From assembly GCA_047975545.1 (NCBI GenBank), contig JBKEDS010000004.1, positions 62,001 through 126,000 on the forward strand: 64,000 nucleotides of DNA. The letters are read 5' to 3'. The DNA is from JBKEDS01 sp047975545 (lineage in GTDB: Bacteria > Bacteroidota > Bacteroidia > Flavobacteriales > Flavobacteriaceae). Under the pieces are notes generated by a model. That model ran no database searches. It was not told the DNA's origin and worked only from the letters and a program-made list of their open reading frames with translations. Positions 42,128 to 51,279 of this stretch are shown piece by piece (the stretch's first letter is position 1; each line of letters begins with the position of its first letter). The position numbers and the translations under genes are program-made.

Positions 42128-42799
42128 TTAACTTTTGTTTGCCAACAGGGTTTCCATTACGGCTTTGGTTTCGGCATTGTAAATTCCGGTAATGTTCAGG
42201 TTGGCGTTTGTAGATTGAAGTTGTTGTACGGCAGCTTCGGTTTTTGCCCCGTAAATACCGTCCGATGTACTGGGATTGTAACCCAATACTTTTAAGGCAT
42301 TTTGAAGGGCAATAACAGCTGTGCCCCTACTGCCTTTTCGGAGCGGGCTTGATGGAAGCGACACGGACGAAGTATTACCAAGCCGCCTAAAGGCCAACAA
42401 ACGATTGGCGGGATAGGCCGATATGGAAACGGCATCGCCTTGGTTGCCACCCAAAACATAAATACGGGTTTGATCCTTGGAATAGCCCAAATAAATACCA
42501 ACATGACCTAAGTGCGAGTTTATGCTTTCCCTCCAAAACACCACCACGTCGCCAGGTTCGGGATTTTGGATTTCAAATCCGGCATTTAGCCACGAGCGGG
42601 CCGCTGCCGATTTGGTTTGCTCCAAACCAGCCTGCAGCGCCACCCAGTTCATAAAGGTGCTGCACCAAGCGGTTTCGTCGTCGTTAATCCATGTTAATTT
42701 CGAGTCGTGTGCATATTGAATAATACGTTTGTTGTGTTCGGGGCCTTTAATTTCCTTAATGCCAAATTCGTTTATGGCTACTTCTAATAAATTTTTCAT
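42128..42799 (-). CDS. TIGR02594/CHAP-like peptidoglycan hydrolase with PG-binding domain
   Basis: A 223-residue protein. Residues about 1-135 form an NlpC/P60-CHAP-like domain: IKEIKGPEHNKRIIQYAHDS, the nucleophile Cys in DDETAWCSTFMNWVALQAG, a ARSWLNAG segment and the catalytic His in NSHLGHVGIYLGYS. Residues about 155-222 are a PG_binding_1 repeat (GSRGTAVIALQNALKVLGY..DGIYGAKTEAAVQQLQ). It lacks a signal peptide, which is more like an endolysin or delivered effector than a housekeeping hydrolase. It is the first of three same-strand genes with the two RPWL proteins. Confidence 0.85.
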   Translation of the reverse strand: MKNLLEVAINEFGIKEIKGPEHNKRIIQYAHDSKLTWINDDETAWCSTFMNWVALQAGLEQTKSAAARSWLNAGFEIQNPEPGDVVVFWRESINSHLGHVGIYLGYSKDQTRIYVLGGNQGDAVSISAYPANRLLAFRRLGNTSSVSLPSSPLRKGSRGTAVIALQNALKVLGYNPSTSDGIYGAKTEAAVQQLQSTNANLNITGIYNAETKAVMETLLANKS

Positions 42800-42880
42800 G
42801 GTTTGTACTGTTAGGTGTGGTACAAAATTGAAACAAATTAGAAGTAAATAACAGAGTGAAATACCTAAAACGACAGAAGA

Positions 42881-42908
42881 AAAAACACTTAATTTAAAAG
42901 GTGTTTTT
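42881..42908. terminator. hairpin between the hydrolase and SMR genes
   Basis: AAAAACAC (42881-42888) pairs with GTGTTTTT (42901-42908) around a 12-base loop. It lies between two divergent genes, just upstream of the SMR promoter, so it may be an operator rather than a terminator. Confidence 0.35.
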
Positions 42909-42932
42909 CCTTATTTATAAGAATAATACTAA

Positions 42933-42940
42933 TATTTTTG
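42933..42940 (+). promoter_or_regulatory. -7 promoter element of the SMR gene
   Basis: TATTTTTG matches TAnnTTTG exactly, 31 bases before the ATG at 42972. Confidence 0.5.
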
Positions 42941-42971
42941 TTGAAAATTGAAAACATCCAAAAAAAGAACA

Positions 42972-43301
42972 ATGAAATATCTATTTTTAAGTTTAGCAAT
43001 CGTGCTGGAAGTTGTGGGCTCAAGTTTTATGAAAGCGTCAAACGGATTTTCAAAATTATTGCCAACAACTATTACAATCGTTGCCTATATTGCTTGTTTC
43101 TTCTTTCTTTCGCAAGCATTAAAATCAATTCCCTTGGGGATAGCTTATGCAATTTGGGGCGGTTTAGGAATTGTATTAACCGCAATAATTTCAGTTGTTG
43201 TTTTTAAACAATCTTTGGATATTCCTGCATTAGTTGGAATCGTTTTAATAGTTGCAGGGGTTTTCGTGATGAACTACTTTTCAAAATCAACAACACATTA
43301 A
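42972..43301 (+). CDS. SMR family multidrug/small-cation efflux protein (EmrE-like)
   Basis: Starting at ATG 42972 gives 109 residues, nearly the length of EmrE (110); the upstream in-frame ATG at 42948 adds only a basic stretch. Four membrane segments are visible. The essential membrane Glu is in SLAIVLEVVGSSFMKASNGF (residue 13), and the SIPLGIAYAIWGGLGIV signature with the conserved Trp follows. It exports cationic drugs or guanidinium-like compounds in exchange for protons as a dual-topology dimer. Codon and composition look less AT-poor than neighbours, so recent acquisition is possible but unproved. Confidence 0.92.
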   Translation: MKYLFLSLAIVLEVVGSSFMKASNGFSKLLPTTITIVAYIACFFFLSQALKSIPLGIAYAIWGGLGIVLTAIISVVVFKQSLDIPALVGIVLIVAGVFVMNYFSKSTTH

Positions 43302-43342
43302 AATACCTGCATATAAAATCGGCTTGGCCAAACATGGGCTTA

Positions 43343-43392
43343 ATACCTTTTCTGTTTTAAAATTACTCAGAAAAACACAGCTATTTTTTGTT
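43343..43392. repeat. partial copy of the MITE-like repeat at 279-439
   Basis: About 50 bases match the left end of the first copy (ATACC at the edge, then TTTTAAAATTAC, CAGAAAAA and CACAGCTATTTTTTGTT). It is flanked by an inverted pair GGCTTGGC (43321-43328) and GCCAAGCC (43403-43410). It lies between the convergent SMR and dnaE genes. Confidence 0.5.
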
Positions 43393-43449
43393 CCGCAATA
43401 TCGCCAAGCCGTTTTTCGCTTACCTATACGGCCAAATTATTTCGGAATA

Positions 43450-46400
43450 CTAATTAAGTTTAAACGGCACGTTGTAATTTGTTAGCTCGTTAAGCAACTC
43501 TTGCGATACTTTTACCTTTTGCCTTCTGCTGGGCATGTTTAGCTTGATTTGTTCCTTGCCGTCGTAAACCACAAAATTAAGGGTTTGGTTTCCGGGGTGT
43601 AGGTGTAGCAATTCCTTTAGCGCCCTTATTTTATCTTCGTTTAAATTATCGATATCGACTTGTATGGACAGCTTTTTGGCGTATTGCTCCATAACATCGT
43701 GCAGTAGCTGAAAATTGTTAAATTGTAATCGGGGCTCGCTTTTTTTGCCCGTATCCTTGTTTACCCAACCTTCCCTAACGAAGCTTTTTACAAATACAAA
43801 ATTGTTGTTCATTAAAAAGTGCCTGTGTTTAAGGTACTCTTCACCAAAAATACGAAACTCGTAACTGCCCTCGTAATCCTCAACGGTAAAAAGCCCCCAG
43901 CCTTTTCCTTGTTTGCTTACCCGATGCTGTACGTTGGTTATTACGCCGCCAAAAATTAGTTCGCGGTTTACGTAAGGCTCCAAATTACCAAACATGCTTA
44001 GGTTGGCATTGCAAAAGGTGTTCATTTCAACCTTAAAATCGTCTAACGGGTGGCCGGAAATATAAATGCCCACGACTTCTTTTTCCTTGGCCAGTTTTTC
44101 CATAGTACCCCATTCGTCGCAGGGCGGCACTTCCGGTTCGGGGATTTGTACCTCGCTGGTTTCGCCAAACAGGCTTACTTGCGCCGAGTTTTCGCTTTCC
44201 TTAATTTTATTGGCATAACGGATGGCTTTTTCCAAAAAGGTAATATTGTCGCCTTCGTCGTGAAAGTATTGCGCCCGGTGCGTTTCGGAAAAACAATCGA
44301 ATCCGCCTGCGAATGCTAAATTTTCGAATGCTTTTTTATTGGCCGCCCGCAAGTCGATGCGCTTGGCCATATCGAAAATAGATTTGTAATTGCCGCCTTC
44401 CCTACGCTGCTGGACAATAGTTTGCACCGCACCATAGCCAACGCCTTTTACGGCACCCATGCCAAAGCGTATGGCATTGTCCTGGTTTACCGAAAATTTA
44501 TAATACGACTCGTTTACGCTTGGCCCCAACACGTTTAATTTCATGCGCTTGCATTCCTCCATAAAAAAGGTAACCTGCTTAATATCGTTCATGTTGTTCG
44601 ATAGTACGGCGGCCATGTACTCGGCCGGATAGTGTGCTTTTAAATAAGCGGTCTGGTAGGCTATCCACGCATAGCACGTGGAGTGCGATTTGTTAAAGGC
44701 GTAACTGGCAAAGGCTTCCCAATCCTTCCATATTTTTTCCAGAACATCCCTTGGGTGGCCGTTGGCCTCGCCGCCATTTAAAAACTTGGGCTTTAGTTTT
44801 TCCAATAGGGCGAATATTTTTTTACCCATGGCCTTACGCAACATATCGGCTTCGCCTTTGGTAAAATTGGCCAGTTTTTGCGACAAGAGCATTACCTGCT
44901 CTTGGTAAACCGTAATACCGTAGGTTTCCTTTAGGTATTCTTCCATATCGGCCAAATCGTAAACAATGTCTTCGCTACCGTGCTTACGGGCAATAAAACT
45001 GGGGATGTACTCCATTGGTCCCGGGCGGTACAGGGCATTCATGGCAATAAGGTCGTCGAACACGGTGGGCTTTAAATCCTTCATGTGTTTTTGCATGCCG
45101 GGCGACTCGTATTGGAATATCCCCACGGTTTCGCCACGTTGGAACAGTTCGTACGTTTTTTCGTCGTCAAGCGGAAAACTTTCGGGGTCGAGGTCTATAT
45201 CGTGCTTGGCTTTTACAATTTTGACCGTATCCTTAATTAAGGTTAGGGTTTTTAGGCCCAAGAAATCCATTTTAAGCAATCCGGCACTTTCTACCACCGA
45301 GTTATCGAACTGGGTTACGTACAAATCGGAATCCTTGGCTGTTGAAACGGGTACGAAATTGGTAATATCGTCGGGCGTTATAATAACCCCACAAGCGTGA
45401 ATGCCCGTGTTGCGTACCGAGCCTTCCAAAACCCTTGCTTGGTTAATGGTATTGGCCTCTTTATCCGAGCCTTCGGCTATATTTAACAGCTCGTTTATTT
45501 GGTCTATTTCCTCTGCCCTGAACTTGCTACGTAGCTGTTTTTCGTCCATACCAAATATTTTGGACAGCTTGGTATTGGGTATTAATTTGGCAATTCTATC
45601 GGCATCGAACAAGGGTAAATCGAGTACCCGAGCGGTATCGCGGATGGACGATTTTGCCGCCATGGTACCGTAGGTAATAATTTGCGCCACTTGGTTAGCC
45701 CCATACTTTTGGATAACGTATTCCATAACACGGCCACGGCCTTCGTCGTCGAAATCGATATCGATATCGGGCATGCTTACACGGTCGGGGTTTAGGAAAC
45801 GTTCGAACAGCAAATCGTATTTTATGGGGTCTATATTGGTAATACCCAAGCAATAGGCCACGGCCGAACCCGCTGCCGAACCTCGGCCGGGACCAACGGA
45901 AACGCCCATGTTACGGGCTTCGCGAATAAAATCTTCAACAATTAAAAAGTATCCGGGATAGCCCGTCATGGCAATAACGTCCAACTCGAAATCCAAACGT
46001 TCCTTAATATCGTCGGTTATTTCGGGATAGCGTTTTTTTGCGCCCTCGTAGGTAATATGCTTTAAAAAGGCATTTTCGCCACGCTTTCCACCGTCCAACT
46101 CGTCATCTTCAACTTGAAATTCTTGTGGAATATCGAACTTGGGCAACAACACATCGCGAGCCAACTCGAATGGTTCTATTTTATCGACAATATCGTGCAC
46201 GTTGGTAATGGCCTCGGGCAAATCGTTAAACAGCGCCTTCATTTCTTCTGAAGACTTAAAATAATAGTCCTGGTTGGGCAGCCCGTACCTAAAACCACGG
46301 CCACGACCTATTGGGGTATCCAGTTTTTCGCCGTCCTTAACGCAAAGCAAAATATCGTGGGCATTGGCATCTTTTTTTTCAACATAATACGTGTTGTTGG

Positions 46401-47832
46401 AGGCCACCAATTTAATATCGTGTTTTTTTGAAAACTCGATTAGCACTTGGTTTACACGGTTTTCGTCCTCTTGGTTATGGCGCATAATTTCAATGTACAA
46501 ATCGTCGCCAAACATGTTATGCCACCATAACAGGGCTTCCTCGGCTTGGTTTTCGCCTACGTTAAGCACTTTACTGGGTACTTCGCCATATAGGTTTCCG
46601 GTAAGGACAATTACATCGTCTTTATATTTTTCAATTAGCGTTTTATCGATTCGCGGTACGTAATAAAAGCCTTCGGTATAACCAATAGATGATAGTTTTG
46701 CCAAATTATGGTAGCCGTTTTTGTTCTTGGCCAGCATAACAATTTGGTAACCGTTGTCCTTCCGGGTTTTGTCGGTGTGGTCCTCGCATACAAAAAACTC
46801 GCAGCCCACAATGCCTTTTATGGGTTTTGCCGTTGGGGTTTCGCCTTTTTCTTCGGCTTCTTTGTTTTTATCCTGAACCGCTTTGTTGTGTCGGCCTATG
46901 GCGCTTACAAAGTGGAAAGCGCCCATCATGTTGGCGTGGTCGGTTATGGCCACGGCGGGCATGTTGTTTTTAGCGGCGGCGGCCACCAAATCGGGTACGC
47001 TAATGGTAGATTGCAGTATGGAAAATTGCGAATGGTTGTGCAGGTGCACAAAATCCACATCGGCCAAACTGGAAATATTCTGTTTTATTTCTTCGGAAGA
47101 TATATTACTTCCCTCCTGCTTTTCTATGCGCTTACGTATTTTATCGCTTTCTTGCTTGAGGTTTATGTGCTTTAACCCAATAAGCTGGATTTCCTGTGGG
47201 TTGGTTTCCGAAAATTGTTTGAAATAATCGGGCTGCACGTCCAGCTCTTCCTTGGTAAATTCCTCACGCCGTACCAATTCGAAAAAGCAACGGGTGGTAG
47301 CCTCGACATCGGCCGTAGCGTTATGGGCTTCGGCAAAAGGCGCATTAAACAAAAATTCGTGAAGCTCGGTAAGCGTGGGCAGTTTAAACTTGCCACCCCG
47401 GCCACCGGGAATTTTGCACATTTCGGCCGTACGCTCGGTACAGGTATCCAAAACAGGCAATTTCTGAAGTTTATTGGCCACATTGCCACGAACAAATTCG
47501 CAGCCCATAATGTTAACATCGAAGCCTACGTTTTGGCCGACTATAAATTTGGTTTTGTCGAGCGCTTGGTTGAATTTTTCCAAAACCTCGGTAAGCGAAA
47601 AGCCCTGTTCCTCGGCCAATTCGGTGGATATGCCGTGAATTTTTTCGGCGTCGTAGGGAATATTAAAACCTTCGGGGCGTATTAAATAATCTTGGTGTTC
47701 GATACAGTTTCCCATGGCATCGTGCAACTGCCAGGCAATTTGCACGGCACGTGGCCAGTTGTCGGTGTCGGTTATGGGGGCGTTCCATCGTTTGGGCAAG
47801 CCTGTTGTTTCGGTATCGAATATTAAGTACAT
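43450..47832 (-). CDS. dnaE: DNA polymerase III alpha subunit with N-terminal DnaQ-like exonuclease
   Basis: A 1460-residue protein. Residues 1-190 are a DEDDh exonuclease (LIFDTETTGLPKRW; VGQNVGFDVNIMGCEF; EAHNATADVEATTRCFFEL). From about 258 follows the PHP domain (FVHLHNHSQFSILQS), then the C-family polymerase palm with PDIDIDFDDEGRGRVMEYV, finger motifs (RPGPMEYIPSFIARKHG) and a C-terminal OB fold. It is the replicative polymerase. The fused proofreading domain is a feature of Bacteroidetes DnaE proteins; most bacteria use a separate DnaQ. It is monocistronic. Confidence 0.96.
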   Translation of the reverse strand: MYLIFDTETTGLPKRWNAPITDTDNWPRAVQIAWQLHDAMGNCIEHQDYLIRPEGFNIPYDAEKIHGISTELAEEQGFSLTEVLEKFNQALDKTKFIVGQNVGFDVNIMGCEFVRGNVANKLQKLPVLDTCTERTAEMCKIPGGRGGKFKLPTLTELHEFLFNAPFAEAHNATADVEATTRCFFELVRREEFTKEELDVQPDYFKQFSETNPQEIQLIGLKHINLKQESDKIRKRIEKQEGSNISSEEIKQNISSLADVDFVHLHNHSQFSILQSTISVPDLVAAAAKNNMPAVAITDHANMMGAFHFVSAIGRHNKAVQDKNKEAEEKGETPTAKPIKGIVGCEFFVCEDHTDKTRKDNGYQIVMLAKNKNGYHNLAKLSSIGYTEGFYYVPRIDKTLIEKYKDDVIVLTGNLYGEVPSKVLNVGENQAEEALLWWHNMFGDDLYIEIMRHNQEDENRVNQVLIEFSKKHDIKLVASNNTYYVEKKDANAHDILLCVKDGEKLDTPIGRGRGFRYGLPNQDYYFKSSEEMKALFNDLPEAITNVHDIVDKIEPFELARDVLLPKFDIPQEFQVEDDELDGGKRGENAFLKHITYEGAKKRYPEITDDIKERLDFELDVIAMTGYPGYFLIVEDFIREARNMGVSVGPGRGSAAGSAVAYCLGITNIDPIKYDLLFERFLNPDRVSMPDIDIDFDDEGRGRVMEYVIQKYGANQVAQIITYGTMAAKSSIRDTARVLDLPLFDADRIAKLIPNTKLSKIFGMDEKQLRSKFRAEEIDQINELLNIAEGSDKEANTINQARVLEGSVRNTGIHACGVIITPDDITNFVPVSTAKDSDLYVTQFDNSVVESAGLLKMDFLGLKTLTLIKDTVKIVKAKHDIDLDPESFPLDDEKTYELFQRGETVGIFQYESPGMQKHMKDLKPTVFDDLIAMNALYRPGPMEYIPSFIARKHGSEDIVYDLADMEEYLKETYGITVYQEQVMLLSQKLANFTKGEADMLRKAMGKKIFALLEKLKPKFLNGGEANGHPRDVLEKIWKDWEAFASYAFNKSHSTCYAWIAYQTAYLKAHYPAEYMAAVLSNNMNDIKQVTFFMEECKRMKLNVLGPSVNESYYKFSVNQDNAIRFGMGAVKGVGYGAVQTIVQQRREGGNYKSIFDMAKRIDLRAANKKAFENLAFAGGFDCFSETHRAQYFHDEGDNITFLEKAIRYANKIKESENSAQVSLFGETSEVQIPEPEVPPCDEWGTMEKLAKEKEVVGIYISGHPLDDFKVEMNTFCNANLSMFGNLEPYVNRELIFGGVITNVQHRVSKQGKGWGLFTVEDYEGSYEFRIFGEEYLKHRHFLMNNNFVFVKSFVREGWVNKDTGKKSEPRLQFNNFQLLHDVMEQYAKKLSIQVDIDNLNEDKIRALKELLHLHPGNQTLNFVVYDGKEQIKLNMPSRRQKVKVSQELLNELTNYNVPFKLN

Positions 47833-47895
47833 ACTTTAGTTTATAAGGTTATAGGGTTGTGGGGTTATGGGCGATTGTGCGATTATTGCCAAGTC

Positions 47896-48704
47896 TTAAA
47901 GTAGCATTCTGTAACCTCGGTCTTTCCCCTTTTTAATTTTTTTATCCAAAGACGCTTTCATTTTATCATACAAATTATCATGAACATATTTATAAACAAG
48001 TCCGGGCTTATTTTCAATGTATTGTTGTACCAATAGCGCGTTGTAATTTAAGTTTTCAGCGTTAAAAACAAAAAGGGGAAAACCTTCTTTCATGGTTAAA
48101 AAATTAATCATTAATCTATCGGTTCTTTTATTGCCGCCGACAAAAGGCTGGTGCAACCATAATTCTTGTGCGAGATAAACGGCTTTATTAATAACATCGG
48201 TTTTGCTTTGTGCAACTTCGTCTATCAATTTCACCATATTTTTTTTACGTTTTTTGGGTTGCTTAATGGCTCTAATTCTTCAATTATTTTATTTCCTTTT
48301 TTTATTTGTATGATGTTGTTGGCTATTTTAAAATCGCCTTCATTTTGGCCTTTTAATTTTGCCCCGGGGTATGTGTCGTTTTTTTTCCATAGCGCCCCTA
48401 TAACCAACCAATTAATTTCAATTAGCAACTCAATAGACAGTTCTTCTTTGTCTTTTACGGCTTTTAACATTCTTATAAGCGCCGCATACATGCCTTTTTG
48501 TTCTAAAATATCGCTTAACCTAATATTGTTTCCGGAAACAGTATCGGTTGACAGCAATTGGGTTGTTTGCGACAAAGTAAGCTTATTACCTTCAAGTTTA
48601 TTGGTAACATAAACATAGTCGAATAACAGTTTACGTTCTTCTTCAAGCGACAAAACAAGGTTTTGCTGTTTGAATTTTTCGAGTATTACATTTATGTTTT
48701 CCAT
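47896..48704 (-). pseudogene. Fic family protein gene split by a frameshift at an A8 run
   Basis: Two minus-strand frames (48704-48231, 157 residues; 48237-47896, 113 residues) together make one Fic protein. The first half has the inhibitory motif TNKLEG (class II, N-terminal) and ends at NVKKIW-stop; the second has LHQPFVGGNKRTDR. The break is at eight A (plus-strand T8, 48239-48246); nine A would join the halves in frame. The Fic motif has Gln directly before PF where His is expected, with His one place earlier. It may be a pseudogene, a phase-variable gene, a slippage-expressed gene or a sequencing error. Confidence 0.75.
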
Positions 48705-48847
48705 CGTTTTTTGTGTTTAACAGTTTAACACTTTCAAAGCCTAAACAAGCAAATGAGGCACTTTTGTAAAAGTTTTTTGGAACGCATAAAATTACGTAGA
48801 AATTACGCTTCATAAAATTTTAGTTATAAACAATTGTGTTATATTGC

Positions 48848-48855
48848 TATTTTTG
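48848..48855 (+). promoter_or_regulatory. -7 promoter element of the lactonase gene
   Basis: TATTTTTG matches TAnnTTTG exactly, 21 bases before ATG 48877. It lies inside the longer ORF that starts at 48844, so that upstream start is not used. Confidence 0.5.
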
Positions 48856-48876
48856 AAGCTAAAAATTAGTCGTAGC

Positions 48877-49938
48877 ATGAACCGTTTACTTGCATTTATT
48901 TTTTCAATAGTTATTTTTAATACTTACGCCCAAGACACACCGCTTTATGTTGGCACTTACACCAATGGCGACAGCCAAGGGATTTACAAATTCGATTTTA
49001 ATACCGAAACCGGCGAGCTTAACAACTTACAGTTGGTTGCCGCAATTAGTAATCCGTCGTTTATAGCCTTTTCACCCAACAAAAAACACATTTACGCTGT
49101 TAACGAAAACGAAAACGGAACGGTTTCGGCCTTTAGCATACAACCAGACGGAAGCCTTGCCTTAATTAACCAAGTTGAAAGTTTTGGCGGAGCACCTTGC
49201 CATGTTTCCGTTAACGGAGCTAGCAACAAAGTGGCAGTTTCCAACTATCTTGGTGGTAATTTTGCTTTGTTCAACATTAATCCCGACGGTAGCTTAAGCG
49301 ATGCCACACAAGTGGTTAACCATTTTACCCGAACCGAAACGGCGCACGTACATTCGGCGCAATTTATAGGTAACGATTTATTTGTTGCCGATTTAGGAAA
49401 AAACGCCCTGTACCACTACAACACCCAAAACAACGACGAGTATTTTAAAATTTCAAACTCAGTCGTACCTTTTACCGAAAACGCAGGGCCCCGCCATTTT
49501 GCCACAACCAAGGGCAACCGCTTTATTTACGTGGTTAACGAGCTTGCCGGTACCGTAACCGCCATTAAAAAGAAAGGGGATTCGTTTTTCTTAATTGATA
49601 ACTACACGACCTTAGATGAAAATTATAATGGCAAAAATGCTTGTGCCGATATTCATTTAAGCAATGACGAGGGTTTTGTTTACGCTTCCAATCGTGGCGA
49701 GAACAGTATTGCCGTTTTTAAACGCAACACCAAAAAGGGAACACTTAAAAAAATCCAGAACGTTTCGGTTGAAGGCGATTGGCCGCGGAACTTTACCTTA
49801 GACCCAACGGGACGGTTTTTATTGGTTGCCAACCAAAAAAGTAATACGATAAGCATTTTTAATATTGATACAAAAAAAGGAACTTTACTGTATTTGCAAT
49901 CGTACAATGCGCCCACTCCGGTTTGTTTGGTGTTTTAA
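48877..49938 (+). CDS. secreted lactonase-family seven-bladed beta-propeller protein
   Basis: With ATG 48877 it has 353 residues and a clean signal peptide (MNRLLAFIFSIVIFNTYAQ). The body has propeller repeats of the 6-phosphogluconolactonase (Pgl/YbhE) family: PLYVGTYTNGDSQGIYKFDF, NPSFIAFSPNKKHIYAVNEN, GAPCHVSVNGASNKVAVSNY, GPRHFATTKGNRFIYVVNEL and WPRNFTLDPTGRFLLVANQK. The family hydrolyses sugar lactones, but the signal peptide puts this one in the periplasm or outside, so the substrate is probably not cytosolic 6-phosphogluconolactone. Confidence 0.88.
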   Translation: MNRLLAFIFSIVIFNTYAQDTPLYVGTYTNGDSQGIYKFDFNTETGELNNLQLVAAISNPSFIAFSPNKKHIYAVNENENGTVSAFSIQPDGSLALINQVESFGGAPCHVSVNGASNKVAVSNYLGGNFALFNINPDGSLSDATQVVNHFTRTETAHVHSAQFIGNDLFVADLGKNALYHYNTQNNDEYFKISNSVVPFTENAGPRHFATTKGNRFIYVVNELAGTVTAIKKKGDSFFLIDNYTTLDENYNGKNACADIHLSNDEGFVYASNRGENSIAVFKRNTKKGTLKKIQNVSVEGDWPRNFTLDPTGRFLLVANQKSNTISIFNIDTKKGTLLYLQSYNAPTPVCLVF

Positions 49939-50023
49939 TTTAAGCCGCAAAGGACATTTTGGTTATAACTTTGCCAACTAAAACAAATTGTAAAATAACA
50001 TCTCAATTTACAAAAAAATATAA

Positions 50024-50031
50024 TATCTTTG
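50024..50031 (+). promoter_or_regulatory. -7 promoter element of rpsP
   Basis: TATCTTTG matches TAnnTTTG exactly. The leader to ATG 50080 contains a small hairpin GAGGT/ACCTC (50050-50064). Confidence 0.5.
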
Positions 50032-50079
50032 CGCCCTTATTAATAACCCGAGGTCGAGTACCTCAATTAATTAATTATT

Positions 50080-50595
50080 ATGCCAGTAAAAATTAGATTA
50101 CAAAGACACGGTAAAAAAGGAAAACCTTTTTATTGGATCGTGGCCGCCGATTCGCGCGCAAAACGAGATGGTAAATACCTTGAAAAATTAGGGACTTACA
50201 ATCCAAACACCAACCCTGCAACTATTGACCTAAACGTTGATGGTGCCGTAACGTGGTTACAAAACGGGGCGCAACCTACCGACACGGCCAAAGCCATTTT
50301 GTCGTACAAAGGGGCCTTATTGAAAAACCACTTAATGGGCGGTGTTAGAAAAGGCGCTTTAACCGAAGAGCAAGTTGAAGAAAAATTCAACGCTTGGTTA
50401 GACGAAAAAGCAGGTAAAATCCAAGGCAAAACCGACGGATTGGCCAAAGCGCAAGCCGATGCCAAAGCTAAAGCCTTAGAGGCCGAAAAAGCGGTAAACG
50501 CAGCCAGGATTGCAGCAAACGTTCCTGTAGTTGAAGAAGCCGCTCCCGCCGAGGAAGCCGCTGAAGCTACAGCTACAAGCGAAGAAGAAGAATAA
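50080..50595 (+). CDS. rpsP: 30S ribosomal protein S16 with extended C-terminus
   Basis: A 171-residue protein. Residues 1-85 are S16 (MPVKIRLQRHGKKGKPFYWI, RDGKYLEKLGTYNP). The remaining half is an Ala/Lys/Glu-rich, probably disordered or helical tail ending EEEE, typical of Bacteroidetes S16 and absent from E. coli S16 (about 82 residues). It is first in rpsP-rimM, with a terminator in between. Confidence 0.97.
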   Translation: MPVKIRLQRHGKKGKPFYWIVAADSRAKRDGKYLEKLGTYNPNTNPATIDLNVDGAVTWLQNGAQPTDTAKAILSYKGALLKNHLMGGVRKGALTEEQVEEKFNAWLDEKAGKIQGKTDGLAKAQADAKAKALEAEKAVNAARIAANVPVVEEAAPAEEAAEATATSEEEE

Positions 50596-50664
50596 AAAGC
50601 TCCTCCAGCCCTCCCAAAAAGGAAACTTGGAATTGCCAAAAATTTTTCTAAAAATAGTATTTTT

Positions 50665-50692
50665 ATCCCGACCTTTGTGTCGGGATTTTTTT
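50665..50692 (+). terminator. terminator between rpsP and rimM
   Basis: ATCCCGAC (50665-50672) pairs with GTCGGGAT (50679-50686) around a 6-base loop, followed by a T tract. It lies 70 bases after the rpsP stop codon and would lower rimM expression relative to S16. Confidence 0.85.
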
Positions 50693-50754
50693 ATTCAATT
50701 ATTAAAAAACGGATAGTCTTTTTTCTTTAGGTTTCCGTTTTCACGGAAATAAAT

Positions 50755-51279
50755 ATGCAAAAAGAAGATTGTTTTTATTTAGGTAAAATTGTAAAAAAGT
50801 ACAGCTTTAAGGGCGAACTTTTAATAAAGTTAGATACCGACGAGCCCGAGCTTTACGAAAACTTAGATGCCATGTTTTTGGATGTAAACAATACCCTGAT
50901 TCCTTTTTTTGTTGAAAGCTCGCAATTGCACAAATCCAATTTATTGCGTGTACAGTTCGAGGACGTTGTAACCGAGGCCGATGCGGATTCCTTAATTAAA
51001 ACCGATGCGTACCTGCCTTTGGAGTTTCTGCCCAAATTGGAAGGCAATAAATTTTATTTCCATGAAATTATAGGTTTTAATATGTACGATAAAAACCATG
51101 GCGCTATTGGTACCATTGTTGCCATAAACGACTCGACCGCACAAGCCTTGTTTGAAGTGGATAATAACGGGAAAACCATATTAATACCCATGAACGACGA
51201 GTTTATCGTCGAGGTAAACCGAAACAACAAAACTATTGTTGTTGAAACACCCGAAGGACTAATCGATTTGTATTTGTAA
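50755..51279 (+). CDS. rimM: 16S rRNA maturation factor RimM
   Basis: A 174-residue protein with the RimM N-terminal beta barrel (CFYLGKIVKKYSFKGELLIKLDTDEP) and C-terminal PRC barrel (FYFHEIIGFNMYDKNHGAIGTI; ILIPMNDEFIVEVNRNNKTIVV; PEGLIDLYL at the end). It helps mature the 30S head by binding S19. It follows rpsP, as in many bacteria, and its stop codon abuts the stop codon of the convergent gene at 51280. Confidence 0.95.
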   Translation: MQKEDCFYLGKIVKKYSFKGELLIKLDTDEPELYENLDAMFLDVNNTLIPFFVESSQLHKSNLLRVQFEDVVTEADADSLIKTDAYLPLEFLPKLEGNKFYFHEIIGFNMYDKNHGAIGTIVAINDSTAQALFEVDNNGKTILIPMNDEFIVEVNRNNKTIVVETPEGLIDLYL

